Notes: a model not told the origin generated them from the letters alone. 38,093 nt of DNA from JAKFFN01 sp036675025 (GCA_036675025.1 JAKFFN010000283.1:1-38093); one strand, 5' to 3'. Counted from the first letter of the stretch, positions 1 to 7,428 are shown. Numbers and translations are program-made.

Positions 1-755
1 TGTTCGATGTCGGTCAGCAGGTCCACGATATTGCCGTTGAAGCCGCGGGGCAGGGTGACCCGTACCGTGGCCGGATCCTCGGGGGTCGCTGTGGGGGCGC
101 CGATGAAGTCATTGACCGCCAGCGCGATGCGGCGAGCCGTGGTGAGGTCCGGATTGCGCAGGGCCAGCCGGAGGGAGGTCTGCGAGCCGAGATGGAAATC
201 GATCTCGCGTTCGACCAGGGCACCGGAGGAGATGCGGCCGGTGGTCGGGACACCCGAGATAATGGTCGCCGCGTCGCCCTCGGCCTTGAAGCCATTGATG
301 GAGACCGGGCCCTGCGCAATGGCATAGACCTCGCCATCGGCGCCGACCAGCGGTGTCACCAGCAGGGTGCCGCCCTGCAGGCTGTCGCTGTCGCCCAGCG
401 CGGCCACGGACACGTCCATGCGCGAACCCTGGGTGGCAAAGGGGGGCAGGTTTGCCGTCACCATGACCGCCGCGACATTGGCGGTGCGGACATTCTCGCC
501 GGCGGTATTGACGCCGAGCCGTTCCAGCATGGATTGCAGGGACTGCTTGGTGAAGGGGGAATTGTTGAGGCTGTCGCCGGTGCCGTTGAGGCCAACCACC
601 AGGCCATAGCCGACCAGCTGGTTCTCGCGGACGCCCTCGAAATCCACGATGTCCTTGATCCGGGCCGAGGCGGCCTGGGCATCGAGGGCCGGCATGGCCA
701 CCATGGTTATGGTGAGCAGTCCCGCGATCAGCCTGTGCAGCAGTGATTTGGTCAT
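1..755 (-). CDS. flgI: Flagellar P-ring protein FlgI, N-terminal part, cut by window edge
   Basis: FlgI forms the periplasmic P ring around the flagellar rod. Reading from the ATG at 755 gives about 251 codons with no stop before the window edge. The N-terminus MTKSLLHRLIAGLLT is followed by a signal peptide ending near AQA. Next come family hallmarks: ARIKDIVDFEGVRENQLVGYGLVVGL, seen as IKDIVDFEGVR then QLVGYGLVVGLNGTGD, then FTKQSLQSMLERLGV, NVAAVMVTANLPPFA, GSRMDVSVAALGDS and LQGGTLLVTPL. The wording resembles FlgI of Alphaproteobacteria. The region is more GC-rich, with stronger C/G third positions, than everything after about 870. No other flagellar gene is present. The identity is nearly certain; whether it belongs to the same genome as the rest is doubtful. 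Confidence 0.93.
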   Translation of the reverse strand, partial: MTKSLLHRLIAGLLTITMVAMPALDAQAASARIKDIVDFEGVRENQLVGYGLVVGLNGTGDSLNNSPFTKQSLQSMLERLGVNTAGENVRTANVAAVMVTANLPPFATQGSRMDVSVAALGDSDSLQGGTLLVTPLVGADGEVYAIAQGPVSINGFKAEGDAATIISGVPTTGRISSGALVEREIDFHLGSQTSLRLALRNPDLTTARRIALAVNDFIGAPTATPEDPATVRVTLPRGFNGNIVDLLTDIE

Positions 756-812
756 CCGGCATCCCCGTCGTCTGGCCGCTCCATCCCCATGGCGCGGCAC
801 TCGCCGGTCACA

Positions 813-830
813 TTGCGAAAACCGTGCCAG
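813..830 (-). promoter_or_regulatory. Sigma-54-like promoter for flgI
   Basis: On the minus strand the sequence CTGGCACGGTTTTCGCAA has a -24 GG element (TGGCAC) and a -12 GC element (TCGC, against the TTGC consensus) at the right spacing. It lies about 58 bases upstream of the flgI ATG. Sigma-54 control of middle and late flagellar genes is established in Caulobacter and relatives, which fits the alphaproteobacterial look of this flgI. One mismatch in the -12 box keeps this tentative. Confidence 0.5.
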
Positions 831-870
831 TTTGACGCGACAGCAGCAGAACCCGGTGCGCGGAGCTGCA

Positions 871-1233
871 TTAGAAGTGGAACGAACTCGTTGATATGAT
901 GAACGTGCTGGTAGCCTTATCCCACGTGCCGGCATTTCCCACGCATTTGATTTTTGAACTACCGATGCGGATGCCCCAGTCGCTGCCGACGTTATTTATT
1001 ATGGTTTCACCCTTCCCCGGTTCGATTTCCCAATAATGTTTCACATCGGGGTGATACTGGTTTGTGTCCGCATGGATAATGCGCACGCGGATTGGGTAGA
1101 GCGCGTCGTTCTTCACGAACACGGCGCCCTGGCGGCCATCGAACTCGCAGGGTGTGGCGCCGCCGGCCAGGGCTGTTGACCCTGTAGCTGCTATTATTAG
1201 AGTAATGAACAGTGAAATGTGGATGCGTGTCAT
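871..1233 (-). CDS. Small exported protein of unknown function
   Basis: This encodes 120 residues that I do not recognise. The first 23 or so residues (MTRIHISLFITLIIAATGSTALA) form a clear Sec signal peptide, so the mature protein is about 97 residues. The mature part has two cysteines (near CEFDG and KCVGNAG) that could form one disulfide, and alternating beta-type stretches such as YPIRVRIIHA. It ends in an aromatic FHF. The start is supported by AAGGAG, 7 bases before the ATG. The next gene upstream on the same strand (1277-1666) also ends in an aromatic F-x-F and is separated by a short gap, so the two may be co-transcribed. Its stop lies where the GC-rich flgI segment gives way to different DNA. 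Confidence 0.65.
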   Translation of the reverse strand: MTRIHISLFITLIIAATGSTALAGGATPCEFDGRQGAVFVKNDALYPIRVRIIHADTNQYHPDVKHYWEIEPGKGETIINNVGSDWGIRIGSSKIKCVGNAGTWDKATSTFIISTSSFHF

Positions 1234-1276
1234 GGTGAGTCTCCTTAAGAGGTAAAAGTAACGCAGTGAGTTTGGT

Positions 1277-1666
1277 TTAGAAATAAAAAGTGGCCGCTAT
1301 GTCAAACCGCCTTGCCGCCCAATTATATAACCTATAAGCTCTATGACTGGCTTTTCGGGCGATGTGCATCAGGTAACCGGTATAACGAGATGGGGCTGCA
1401 TCAAGGACGAACATCGGCCGCGGCCTGGTATCCCACTCCATCTTCTCCAACGGAATCTCCCACTGGTCTAAGGAGATTGTAGTAGATGTTAATCGCGGCG
1501 GATCAGCAACAAGCGCTAATGGCGGCGGTGAAGTCTTTATTGATGCGACGTGGCTGGTGATGGCATCACCACCTGGAAGTGCCACTGCGGTGCGCAGACA
1601 GAACATACAGAACGCGACTGTTGCCCCTGCATTAGCAGCACGGCGCAGATGCGGGAATGGTATCAT
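1277..1666 (-). CDS. Small hypothetical protein with hydrophobic N-terminus
   Basis: This is a 129-residue reading frame that I do not recognise. Residues 10-30 or so (ANAGATVAFCMFCLRTAVALP) form a hydrophobic segment after two arginines, which suggests export or a membrane anchor. The rest is rich in proline, arginine and aromatic residues without a known motif, and it ends in FYF. A GAGG motif 8 bases upstream of the ATG supports the start. It precedes the 871-1233 gene on the same strand. The case for real coding rests on the ribosome binding site and tandem placement only, so a non-coding frame remains possible. Confidence 0.45.
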   Translation of the reverse strand: MIPFPHLRRAANAGATVAFCMFCLRTAVALPGGDAITSHVASIKTSPPPLALVADPPRLTSTTISLDQWEIPLEKMEWDTRPRPMFVLDAAPSRYTGYLMHIARKASHRAYRLYNWAARRFDIAATFYF

Positions 1667-1863
1667 GAAGTAACCTCAAAACAGGATGTGAAGCAATGGC
1701 GCGCTACTTCTGGCGAGGTATGACAACGAACTTCCGCAGACGTCTCAGGGAAAAGTTCATAATTCTCGCGAACCTGATGATGCTATCGCAACAGCGACGG
1801 CCGTGCGGCTGAGGAAAAAATTTGGTACCCTCTGAACATTTTCCCGTGACAACTGCTTATTTA

Positions 1864-1885
1864 AATCGGATATCTTTATCCGATT
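1864..1885. promoter_or_regulatory. Perfect 9-bp dyad upstream of methyltransferase gene
   Basis: AATCGGATA and TATCCGATT flank a TCTT spacer, forming a perfect 9-bp inverted repeat 32 bases before the ATG at 1917. The dyad is AT-rich, is not followed by a T-run, and lies between the promoter-proximal region and the Shine-Dalgarno. This suits an operator for a dimeric repressor better than a terminator. The regulator is not in the window. Confidence 0.5.
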
Positions 1886-1916
1886 AAAGCTATTTAACAC
1901 GTCAGGAGAGCGAACA

Positions 1917-2720
1917 ATGGAAGCGGTTGCCACCCTATCACATCAGTCAGACATCCAAACACTGAAAGCACCGGGGCACTGGGTATTGGCGCGGCTGGGA
2001 AAGCGAGTGCTTCGCCCCGGGGGCGTCGGCGGCACAAAAGCGCTTCTCAATAAGCTGCAAATCTGGGATCACGACAAGGTAGTGGAATTTGCTCCCGGGC
2101 TGGGCCTGACCGCCGAAATGATTCTGGGAAAGTGCCCTGCTACTTATACTGCAGTGGAACGCGATACGCCGTCGGCAATCAGGCTGCGCAAACAGATCGG
2201 CGAGCGCGGCCAGGTGATCAATGCGAATGCGCAGGATACAGGTCTGCCCGCAATGTCGGCTACAAAGGTGGTAGGCGAGGCTATGCTTTCCATGCATCCT
2301 GTCCATATCAAGCGCAGCATCATTGAAGAGGCGTCGCGCCTGCTCGTGCCCGGCGGATACTACGGCATCCATGAACTCGTGCTGACGCCGGGCAATGCAC
2401 CGCAGAGCGTCCGCAGGAAGCTGGCGCGCGGAATGAGCAGCGCGATCCACCACGGTGTGGCTCCCATCTCTACCGATGAATGGTGTGGCCTGCTGGAAGA
2501 TCAGGATCTTGTTCCTGTCGACATCCAGTATGTACCGTTCAAGCTGCTGAATCCGGGCCGACTGATTTCTGATGAAGGCCTGACAGGCGCGGCGAAGTTT
2601 GGACTCAACCTGTTGCGAAACCGTGATGCGCGCCAGCGGGTGCTGGAGATGCGCCAGGTATTTGGTGAGTTTCGCAATTACCTGAGCGCCATTGTTATCG
2701 TAGCGCGCAAGCGAGGCTAG
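1917..2720 (+). CDS. Class I SAM-dependent methyltransferase
   Basis: This is a 267-residue cytoplasmic protein with a Rossmann-type methyltransferase core. Motif I is VVEFAPGLGLTAE (about residues 55-67), where the acidic and glycine-rich turn binds S-adenosylmethionine. TAVERD follows as the acidic end of strand beta-2, and LLVPGGYYGIHEL matches the beta-5 'LkPGG' region seen in UbiE/COQ5-type enzymes. The substrate cannot be read from the sequence. The start is well supported by AGGAGAG, 6 bases before the ATG. The gene is preceded by a strong dyad at 1864-1885, suggesting specific regulation, and is followed 53 bases later by the transporter gene on the same strand. Confidence 0.85.
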   Translation: MEAVATLSHQSDIQTLKAPGHWVLARLGKRVLRPGGVGGTKALLNKLQIWDHDKVVEFAPGLGLTAEMILGKCPATYTAVERDTPSAIRLRKQIGERGQVINANAQDTGLPAMSATKVVGEAMLSMHPVHIKRSIIEEASRLLVPGGYYGIHELVLTPGNAPQSVRRKLARGMSSAIHHGVAPISTDEWCGLLEDQDLVPVDIQYVPFKLLNPGRLISDEGLTGAAKFGLNLLRNRDARQRVLEMRQVFGEFRNYLSAIVIVARKRG

Positions 2721-2773
2721 GCGCACCTAACAAAGCTGTTGCGGTCGGCTTGTTGCTTACTAGCGTTGTGTAG

Positions 2774-4087
2774 GTGAACAACACTACGGAAAGTGCAAGG
2801 GCAGCATCGGCAGCAGAACCAGTACTGACGTCTTCTTATCAGACGGAGACGCCGCTCCCCCGCTCACGGTGGCGGGCGATAGGTCCGGGCATTATCGCCG
2901 CAGCGACGGGCGTGGGCGCGGGCGACCTGGTGGCTACGCTGGCGGCGGGCAGCCGATACGGGTATACGCTGCTGTGGGCGGTGATACTGGGCGTGGTCGT
3001 AAAAATTGCCCTTGGTGAAGCCGTGGGACGCTACCACCTGGCAACGGGCAGCACGCTCCTGCGCGGATGGCGAAGCCTGGGCGTATGGACGAGCATCTAT
3101 TTCGGCATATATGTGGTGGTCTGGGGATTTGTCTACGGCGCCACCGGCATGACGGCAACCGGTCTGCCGTTAAATGTGCTGTTTCCGGTAATGTCGACGC
3201 AGACCTGGGGCGCGCTGTGTGCTTTTGCCGGACTGGCGCTGGTGTGGTGGGGCGGCTACAGGCGGTTTGAGAAAATCATAACGGCGCTGGTCGGTGTGAT
3301 GTTTGTGTCGGTGGTGGGGATTGCAATTCTCGTAGCGCCGGATCTGCCAAAGATGATTGTGGGAATGACGCCGCGGCTGCCGGAGGATTCACTGCTGTAC
3401 TCGCTGGGGCTGTTGGGCGGCGTGGGCGGCACGATTACGATGGCGGCGTATGGCTACTGGTTCGGCGCAAAGGGCTGGCGGGGGCCGCGTTGGCTGCCGT
3501 TTATGCGGCTGGATAATGGCGTGTCGTACCTCATTACCGGCATATTTGTTGTCGCCATGATGATCGTGGGGGCTGAGCTTCTGTTTGTGTCGCAGATCAG
3601 CGTGACGGCAAATGACCAGGGGCTTGTGCTATTGGGCGATGTTCTGCGCGAGCGCTTTGGCACGGGCGTCTGGGCGTTGTTCATGGTCGGTTTCTGGGCC
3701 ACAAGCATGACTTCTATCCTGGGCGTGTGGAACGGCGTGAGCCTGATGTTCAGCGATTTCGCGCGCACCTTGCGGGGCAAGCCACCTGTAGAAGGCGAAG
3801 CAGCTACGCGCACGCCAGAGTTTCGCGCCTACGCGCTCTGGCTTACGTTTCCGCCGCTGGTGCTGCTGTTCCAGTTTACAGATCGGCCGGTGCAGCTGGT
3901 GCTGCTGTATGGCGCCCTGGGTGCGTTTTTTATGCCGTTCCTGGCGGGCACGCTGCTGGTGCTACTGAACAATCGAAAGGTGGACCAACAACACAGGAAT
4001 GGTTGGTTGTCTAACAGTATGCTGATCGCGGCGCTGGTGCTGTTTGGGGTGCTGTGTGTTAATGAACTTATGGGGCTGTTAGATTAG
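2774..4087 (+). CDS. Nramp-family-like membrane transporter lacking the canonical metal motifs
   Basis: This is a 437-residue inner-membrane protein with about 11 hydrophobic segments, starting at a GTG. The opening TM1 stretch GPGIIAAATGVGAGD (residues 37-51) aligns with Nramp/MntH TM1, but the metal-coordinating DPGN is not present. In TM6 the usual MPH motif is replaced by TITMAAYGYW. Both losses are typical of divergent Nramp-related proteins, some of which move Mg2+ or have no known substrate. Calling it a manganese/iron importer would therefore be unsafe. It follows the methyltransferase gene and converges with the GNAT gene, with only 3 bases between the stops. No clear Shine-Dalgarno precedes the GTG. 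Confidence 0.82.
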   Translation: MNNTTESARAASAAEPVLTSSYQTETPLPRSRWRAIGPGIIAAATGVGAGDLVATLAAGSRYGYTLLWAVILGVVVKIALGEAVGRYHLATGSTLLRGWRSLGVWTSIYFGIYVVVWGFVYGATGMTATGLPLNVLFPVMSTQTWGALCAFAGLALVWWGGYRRFEKIITALVGVMFVSVVGIAILVAPDLPKMIVGMTPRLPEDSLLYSLGLLGGVGGTITMAAYGYWFGAKGWRGPRWLPFMRLDNGVSYLITGIFVVAMMIVGAELLFVSQISVTANDQGLVLLGDVLRERFGTGVWALFMVGFWATSMTSILGVWNGVSLMFSDFARTLRGKPPVEGEAATRTPEFRAYALWLTFPPLVLLFQFTDRPVQLVLLYGALGAFFMPFLAGTLLVLLNNRKVDQQHRNGWLSNSMLIAALVLFGVLCVNELMGLLD

Positions 4088-4090
4088 CGA

Positions 4091-4921
4091 TTATCCCAGT
4101 TCAAACGTCGTAATACCATAGATCCGATCCAGCGGCAGTCCCGGGTCGCCGCTGGTGTACATGCGGGCGGTTTCGAACATGGGGACCATCTGGTATTGTT
4201 CGGCGAGATTTACTGCTGCGCGGTTCGTCTGCGGCACATCGAGGTACACTGGCCCCTCTTGCACTGAAGAGATGAGTGCGGCAAAAAGATCGCTGGCGAT
4301 AGCTTCGGAGTCAGAGAATAACGGTCCGATTTTCCAGCCCTGGCGACACGGACGTATTACGCCGTAGCCGCATAGTTTGCCGTCCTGCAGCGCCCCAATT
4401 GCAATTGCGCCCTGCTGCGCAATCCACGCCGAAAGGAATTCTTCCCGTCTGAACCGGAAGATTTCAGAATCATATTTCAGCACGTGCGCAAACGGCACCT
4501 GTGCCAGTGGAATAAGTTCAGCGTTGGAGGTTTTATCGCCGCCATCGGCGGGCAATTCCTTCAGTTCATAACGCACGTTCCGGTGTTCCAGCACAAAGCC
4601 GGATTTGCGGTAGTTGTCCTGTTGCTCCACAACTCCATCGAGTCCCACGTTTCGGCCAGCCAGGTATTCCATCGCCGCGTTCCACAGCTTCAGACCGTAT
4701 CCTTTGCCACGATACTCGGGCAGCACGATATAAAGGCCTAAAAACCCGAAAGTCTCTTCATAACGAACGGCAGAAATGCAACCCACAGGCTCCCCATCCA
4801 GTTCAGCAACAAGGAACCCCTTTGGATCGGCCGCGTAAAAGCACTCAGCATCGTGCAGACCCGGGTTCCAGCCTTCTGCGGCGGCCCAGTCGGCGGCTAG
4901 CGCTACCTCGTCACGCTGCAT
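4091..4921 (-). CDS. GNAT N-acetyltransferase with Acetyltransf_18-type C-terminal half
   Basis: This is a 276-residue cytoplasmic enzyme expected to transfer an acetyl group from acetyl-CoA. The N-terminal GNAT domain (about residues 5-120) has the LYIVLPEYRGKGYGLKLW core, in which RGKGYG (71-76) is the pyrophosphate-binding motif A. The opening LAADWAAAEGWNPGLHDA is typical of the YitH/YitI-like subgroup. The second half (about 135-276) resembles the degenerate acetyltransferase domain that follows in that subgroup (Acetyltransf_18). The substrate is unknown. GGGGA directly abuts the ATG, which is closer than usual. The gene is the last of the minus-strand series 9407 to 4091, separated by 110 bases from the MNT gene. 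Confidence 0.87.
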   Translation of the reverse strand: MQRDEVALAADWAAAEGWNPGLHDAECFYAADPKGFLVAELDGEPVGCISAVRYEETFGFLGLYIVLPEYRGKGYGLKLWNAAMEYLAGRNVGLDGVVEQQDNYRKSGFVLEHRNVRYELKELPADGGDKTSNAELIPLAQVPFAHVLKYDSEIFRFRREEFLSAWIAQQGAIAIGALQDGKLCGYGVIRPCRQGWKIGPLFSDSEAIASDLFAALISSVQEGPVYLDVPQTNRAAVNLAEQYQMVPMFETARMYTSGDPGLPLDRIYGITTFELG

Positions 4922-5031
4922 TCCCCGAATAGATATTGCCAGTTTGTGAGCCCTCCCGAGGCGAAAGTTGATGAAATAGAAGATTAGGCTGAAAACTGAT
5001 CTCTGCTACTCATGCCCCGCAAGAAAATCTA

Positions 5032-5361
5032 TTAAGCATCCTCATGATTTCCGGGATCCCAGACTACCGCGTGCTCTGCTTCAATTGGCGCCTTGAAACT
5101 CTCTGGCAGCTCCCACCAGCAGAATAGGTCCACCTGGAAAGGCAGGTTGCTTTCTTCCAGGGCTTCTCTTAAATTCCCTACTGCTACACGCTTTTCTTTC
5201 GGTGCAAACAGGACGAGGTCCAGGTCTGAATTACGCCGTGCTTTACCCGTTACGCGGGAACCATAAGCCCACACAAGAACATCGGGAACGTACTTCCTGA
5301 TGAAACGTAACAACGTCTCGTGCTGATCCGGAGTTACTGCTATGGCTCTAGAGATTTCCAT
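5032..5361 (-). CDS. mntA: MNT-domain nucleotidyltransferase, MntA-like antitoxin
   Basis: This is a 109-residue minimal nucleotidyltransferase. GSRVTGKARRNSDLD (residues 34-48) is an exact G-S-x10-D-x-D catalytic signature, and D78 in FQVDLF supplies the third carboxylate, so the enzyme looks active. In HepT/MntA systems MntA neutralises the HEPN toxin by adding AMP to a tyrosine beside the toxin active site. The gene overlaps the upstream HEPN gene by 22 bases, indicating translational coupling. The order toxin-then-antitoxin is noteworthy, because many such pairs place the MNT gene first. The family match (HI0073-like) is clear; the toxin-antitoxin role is inferred from the pairing. Confidence 0.88.
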   Translation of the reverse strand: MEISRAIAVTPDQHETLLRFIRKYVPDVLVWAYGSRVTGKARRNSDLDLVLFAPKEKRVAVGNLREALEESNLPFQVDLFCWWELPESFKAPIEAEHAVVWDPGNHEDA

Positions 5362-5795
5362 TTGGAACCGGTTAGTTTTTCATACAGCAGGATGGCGTCA
5401 TTAATGTAGTCGTCAATTTGCGTCAGACAATCAGCAGCCTTTTCTCCGGAGTAGTCATGGCTGGTCGCAACGCGCGCTTCAGCATATTCGATCCAACGTT
5501 CCAGGTTATCTCCAAGCAGGTTGTTAGTGTCAGCCAGGCGTAAGACAGGCTTAGGGCTACTGGGAACATCCGGCAGCGCGAGAACCTCAACCATGTACCG
5601 CTTTAGGTGCTTCCAGCCAATATCATAGCTCACTTCAAATCTCTGAATTACCGATTCTGCAAGGGCTTCTTTATCGAGCTTCGATAGTTCAGTTCTGTTT
5701 GCAGATTGAACATAGTTCTCATACTGAAGCTCCAGTTGTACAAAAGCTTTTTCATATTTATCGAACTTTAGGGCGCGTTTCCACCTTAGTCTCAA
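5340..5795 (-). CDS. hepT: HEPN-domain protein, HepT/HI0074-like putative RNase toxin
   Basis: This is a 151-residue all-helical protein of the 'nucleotidyltransferase substrate-binding' (HI0074) type. R108-VATS-H113-D-Y115 is a complete R-x4-H-x-Y motif. R and H form the HEPN ribonuclease site, and Y is the residue AMPylated by MntA in studied pairs. The N-terminal LKFDKYEKAFVQLE resembles the usual start of the family, so the first 9 or so residues from the ATG at 5795 may be an extension. No other ATG, GTG or TTG is available just before it. The start region overlaps the end of the upstream FAD oxidoreductase gene by 38 bases, so the toxin is translated from within that gene's tail. Confidence 0.87.
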   Translation of the reverse strand: MRLRWKRALKFDKYEKAFVQLELQYENYVQSANRTELSKLDKEALAESVIQRFEVSYDIGWKHLKRYMVEVLALPDVPSSPKPVLRLADTNNLLGDNLERWIEYAEARVATSHDYSGEKAADCLTQIDDYINDAILLYEKLTGSKWKSLEP

Positions 5796-7389
5796 GCTCC
5801 ATTACTGCATTCAGTTCACGCAGGCGCTTTGTTAGTGCTGATGTATCCACATCCTGCACACCCTTGTCATTTGCTGCGGCCATGCTTGCAGCCACCCCTG
5901 CCGCATGGCCAATGATCAGGTACTGCGGCTCCATTCTGAGCGTGCTATAGCTTACATGACTTGCGGAGAAACAAACCGGGACAAGCAGGTTAGTTGCTTC
6001 GGTTTTCTTCGGCAGCATCACGCGGTAGGGAATCTGGTACGGCTTCACCGGCACCTGCATGTCGCCTTCGTTTTCTGCGAAACCCCTGGCGTTTTCAATC
6101 CGCTGCACATTGTGGCTGTCACTCATGTAGCTGCCCATGCCGATAACATCGTCCTTGGTGCGGCCGGTCTGGATATCGTGCTGGGTCATCACGAAATCGC
6201 CAACCATACGGCGACCTTCGCGCACGTAGAGCTGGCGCGGCCAGTGGTTGGTATCGTGGAACTCGTCAGCAGCAAGCCCCCAGGTATTCATCTCGTCGCG
6301 GAGTGACTTCGGTACGCGCTCATCATTGGCCAGGAAGTAGAAGAACCCGGCGACATACTCGTAGTGGTCATCCCAGATCTTCTCCCGCTCGGCATACGTA
6401 CCGTCCGGGTAGCCCCAGCTTCCGCCTATATAGTCGGTTGAAAAGGCTCCGTAGTTGTTGACGTCGACTTTGCCGTTCTGGATCTTATCCATGCGCATAA
6501 GATTGACGGCGGCAGAGGTAGTGCCGGTCTGGCTCATGCTGACATCCAACAGACGGGCAAGCAGCTCGTATCGGGCAGGATCGTACTTGGGCGGTTTGGG
6601 GAAGGGCACTTTATTGCCTTCGCGCTGCGTTATGATTACGCGGAAATTATAAGCCTGTACCTTCCGGTCCGCAGCACCCGTCTCTCCCATGGGTTCATCC
6701 TGTATTCCGGGCAACAGTTTGCCATTTTCGTCGCGGGCTTTCACGTCTACCATGAATTGGTGGATCGGCGTGCGCTCGCGAACCCCTGCCAGTGATTCGC
6801 CATACTGGGCCATGCTTTCGCGGCCAATCGTATAGGTAACTCCAGCCTGGGCCATGAGGTCGCCCTCGTAACTGCAGTCGGCAAAGACTTTGCCTGTGAA
6901 CTCGTTCCCGTCTTCCATGCGGATGGCTTGGATTATTCCGCCGGCTGCGGTGGTCACTCCGTCGTCTTCTGCCAGCCGGCTACCGAGAACAAGTTCAACC
7001 CCCGCTTCCTTCAGCATGGTGTTGAGCATTGCCTCAGCCACGTGTGGCTCCGGGAAGCGCTCCATGCCGTCGGGTGCCGTGGTTCCATAATCTTTGCCAA
7101 GCCGCCTGTAGAACTCGCGCGCAAAGCCGCCGATGCACTTCCTGTTGCCAAAGTCAGACCGGCTCAGCCCGCCTGTCACCATGCCGCCTACGTGCTGGGT
7201 AGGTTCAAGCAGCACCACGCTGCTCCCCTCCCGCGCAGCTGTCACTGCCGCGGCCACGCCGCCTGCCGTGCCTCCGTAGATAACCACATCGTAAATCTTC
7301 GGGGCCGCGGCAGCTTCGGCAACTCCCAACAGCGGCGCGGAACAGAGCAGCGACAGCAGAACAGGCATGGATTTCCAGACGGATAACAT
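5758..7389 (-). CDS. Exported FAD-dependent oxidoreductase (PF12831 type)
   Basis: The protein is about 543 residues from the ATG at 7389, chosen because TAGGAGAAATA precedes it; an ATG 48 bases further upstream lacks such support. A Sec signal peptide (MLSVWKSMPVLLSLL to VAEAAAA) is followed by the dinucleotide-binding fingerprint VVIYGGTAGGVAAAVTAAREG, then HVGGMVTGGLSRSDFG and, near the C-terminus, MEPQYLIIGHAAGVAASMA. These features are typical of FAD_oxidored proteins found in large numbers in planctomycete- and Lentisphaera-like genomes, often near polysaccharide genes. The substrate is unknown. Export of a flavin enzyme by Sec rather than Tat would be unusual, so cofactor loading in the periplasm or poor cofactor retention is possible. 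Confidence 0.88.
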   Translation of the reverse strand: MLSVWKSMPVLLSLLCSAPLLGVAEAAAAPKIYDVVIYGGTAGGVAAAVTAAREGSSVVLLEPTQHVGGMVTGGLSRSDFGNRKCIGGFAREFYRRLGKDYGTTAPDGMERFPEPHVAEAMLNTMLKEAGVELVLGSRLAEDDGVTTAAGGIIQAIRMEDGNEFTGKVFADCSYEGDLMAQAGVTYTIGRESMAQYGESLAGVRERTPIHQFMVDVKARDENGKLLPGIQDEPMGETGAADRKVQAYNFRVIITQREGNKVPFPKPPKYDPARYELLARLLDVSMSQTGTTSAAVNLMRMDKIQNGKVDVNNYGAFSTDYIGGSWGYPDGTYAEREKIWDDHYEYVAGFFYFLANDERVPKSLRDEMNTWGLAADEFHDTNHWPRQLYVREGRRMVGDFVMTQHDIQTGRTKDDVIGMGSYMSDSHNVQRIENARGFAENEGDMQVPVKPYQIPYRVMLPKKTEATNLLVPVCFSASHVSYSTLRMEPQYLIIGHAAGVAASMAAANDKGVQDVDTSALTKRLRELNAVMELETKVETRPKVR

Positions 7390-7407
7390 TATTTCTCCTA
7401 CTTCAGC

Positions 7408-7428
7408 AAAAGTAGGCCAACCGCCTAC
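7408..7428 (-). terminator. Hairpin with short T-run between uup and the FAD oxidoreductase gene
   Basis: On the minus strand GTAGGC-GGTTG-GCCTAC forms a perfect 6-bp stem with a 5-base loop followed by TTTTG. It sits 63 bases downstream of the uup stop and 18 bases upstream of the next ATG. The T-run is short, so it may be a weak terminator or attenuator, or a dyad controlling the downstream gene. Confidence 0.45.

Noticed and set aside
109..762. 217-residue minus-strand frame and the plus-strand frame at 192-746
   Set aside because: Both are shadows of flgI; their translations are low-complexity Arg/Gly/Pro-rich text, while the third minus-strand frame gives a clear FlgI.
1947..2726. 259-residue minus-strand frame opposite the methyltransferase
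   Set aside because: The plus frame has methyltransferase motifs and a good ribosome binding site; the antisense frame has neither.
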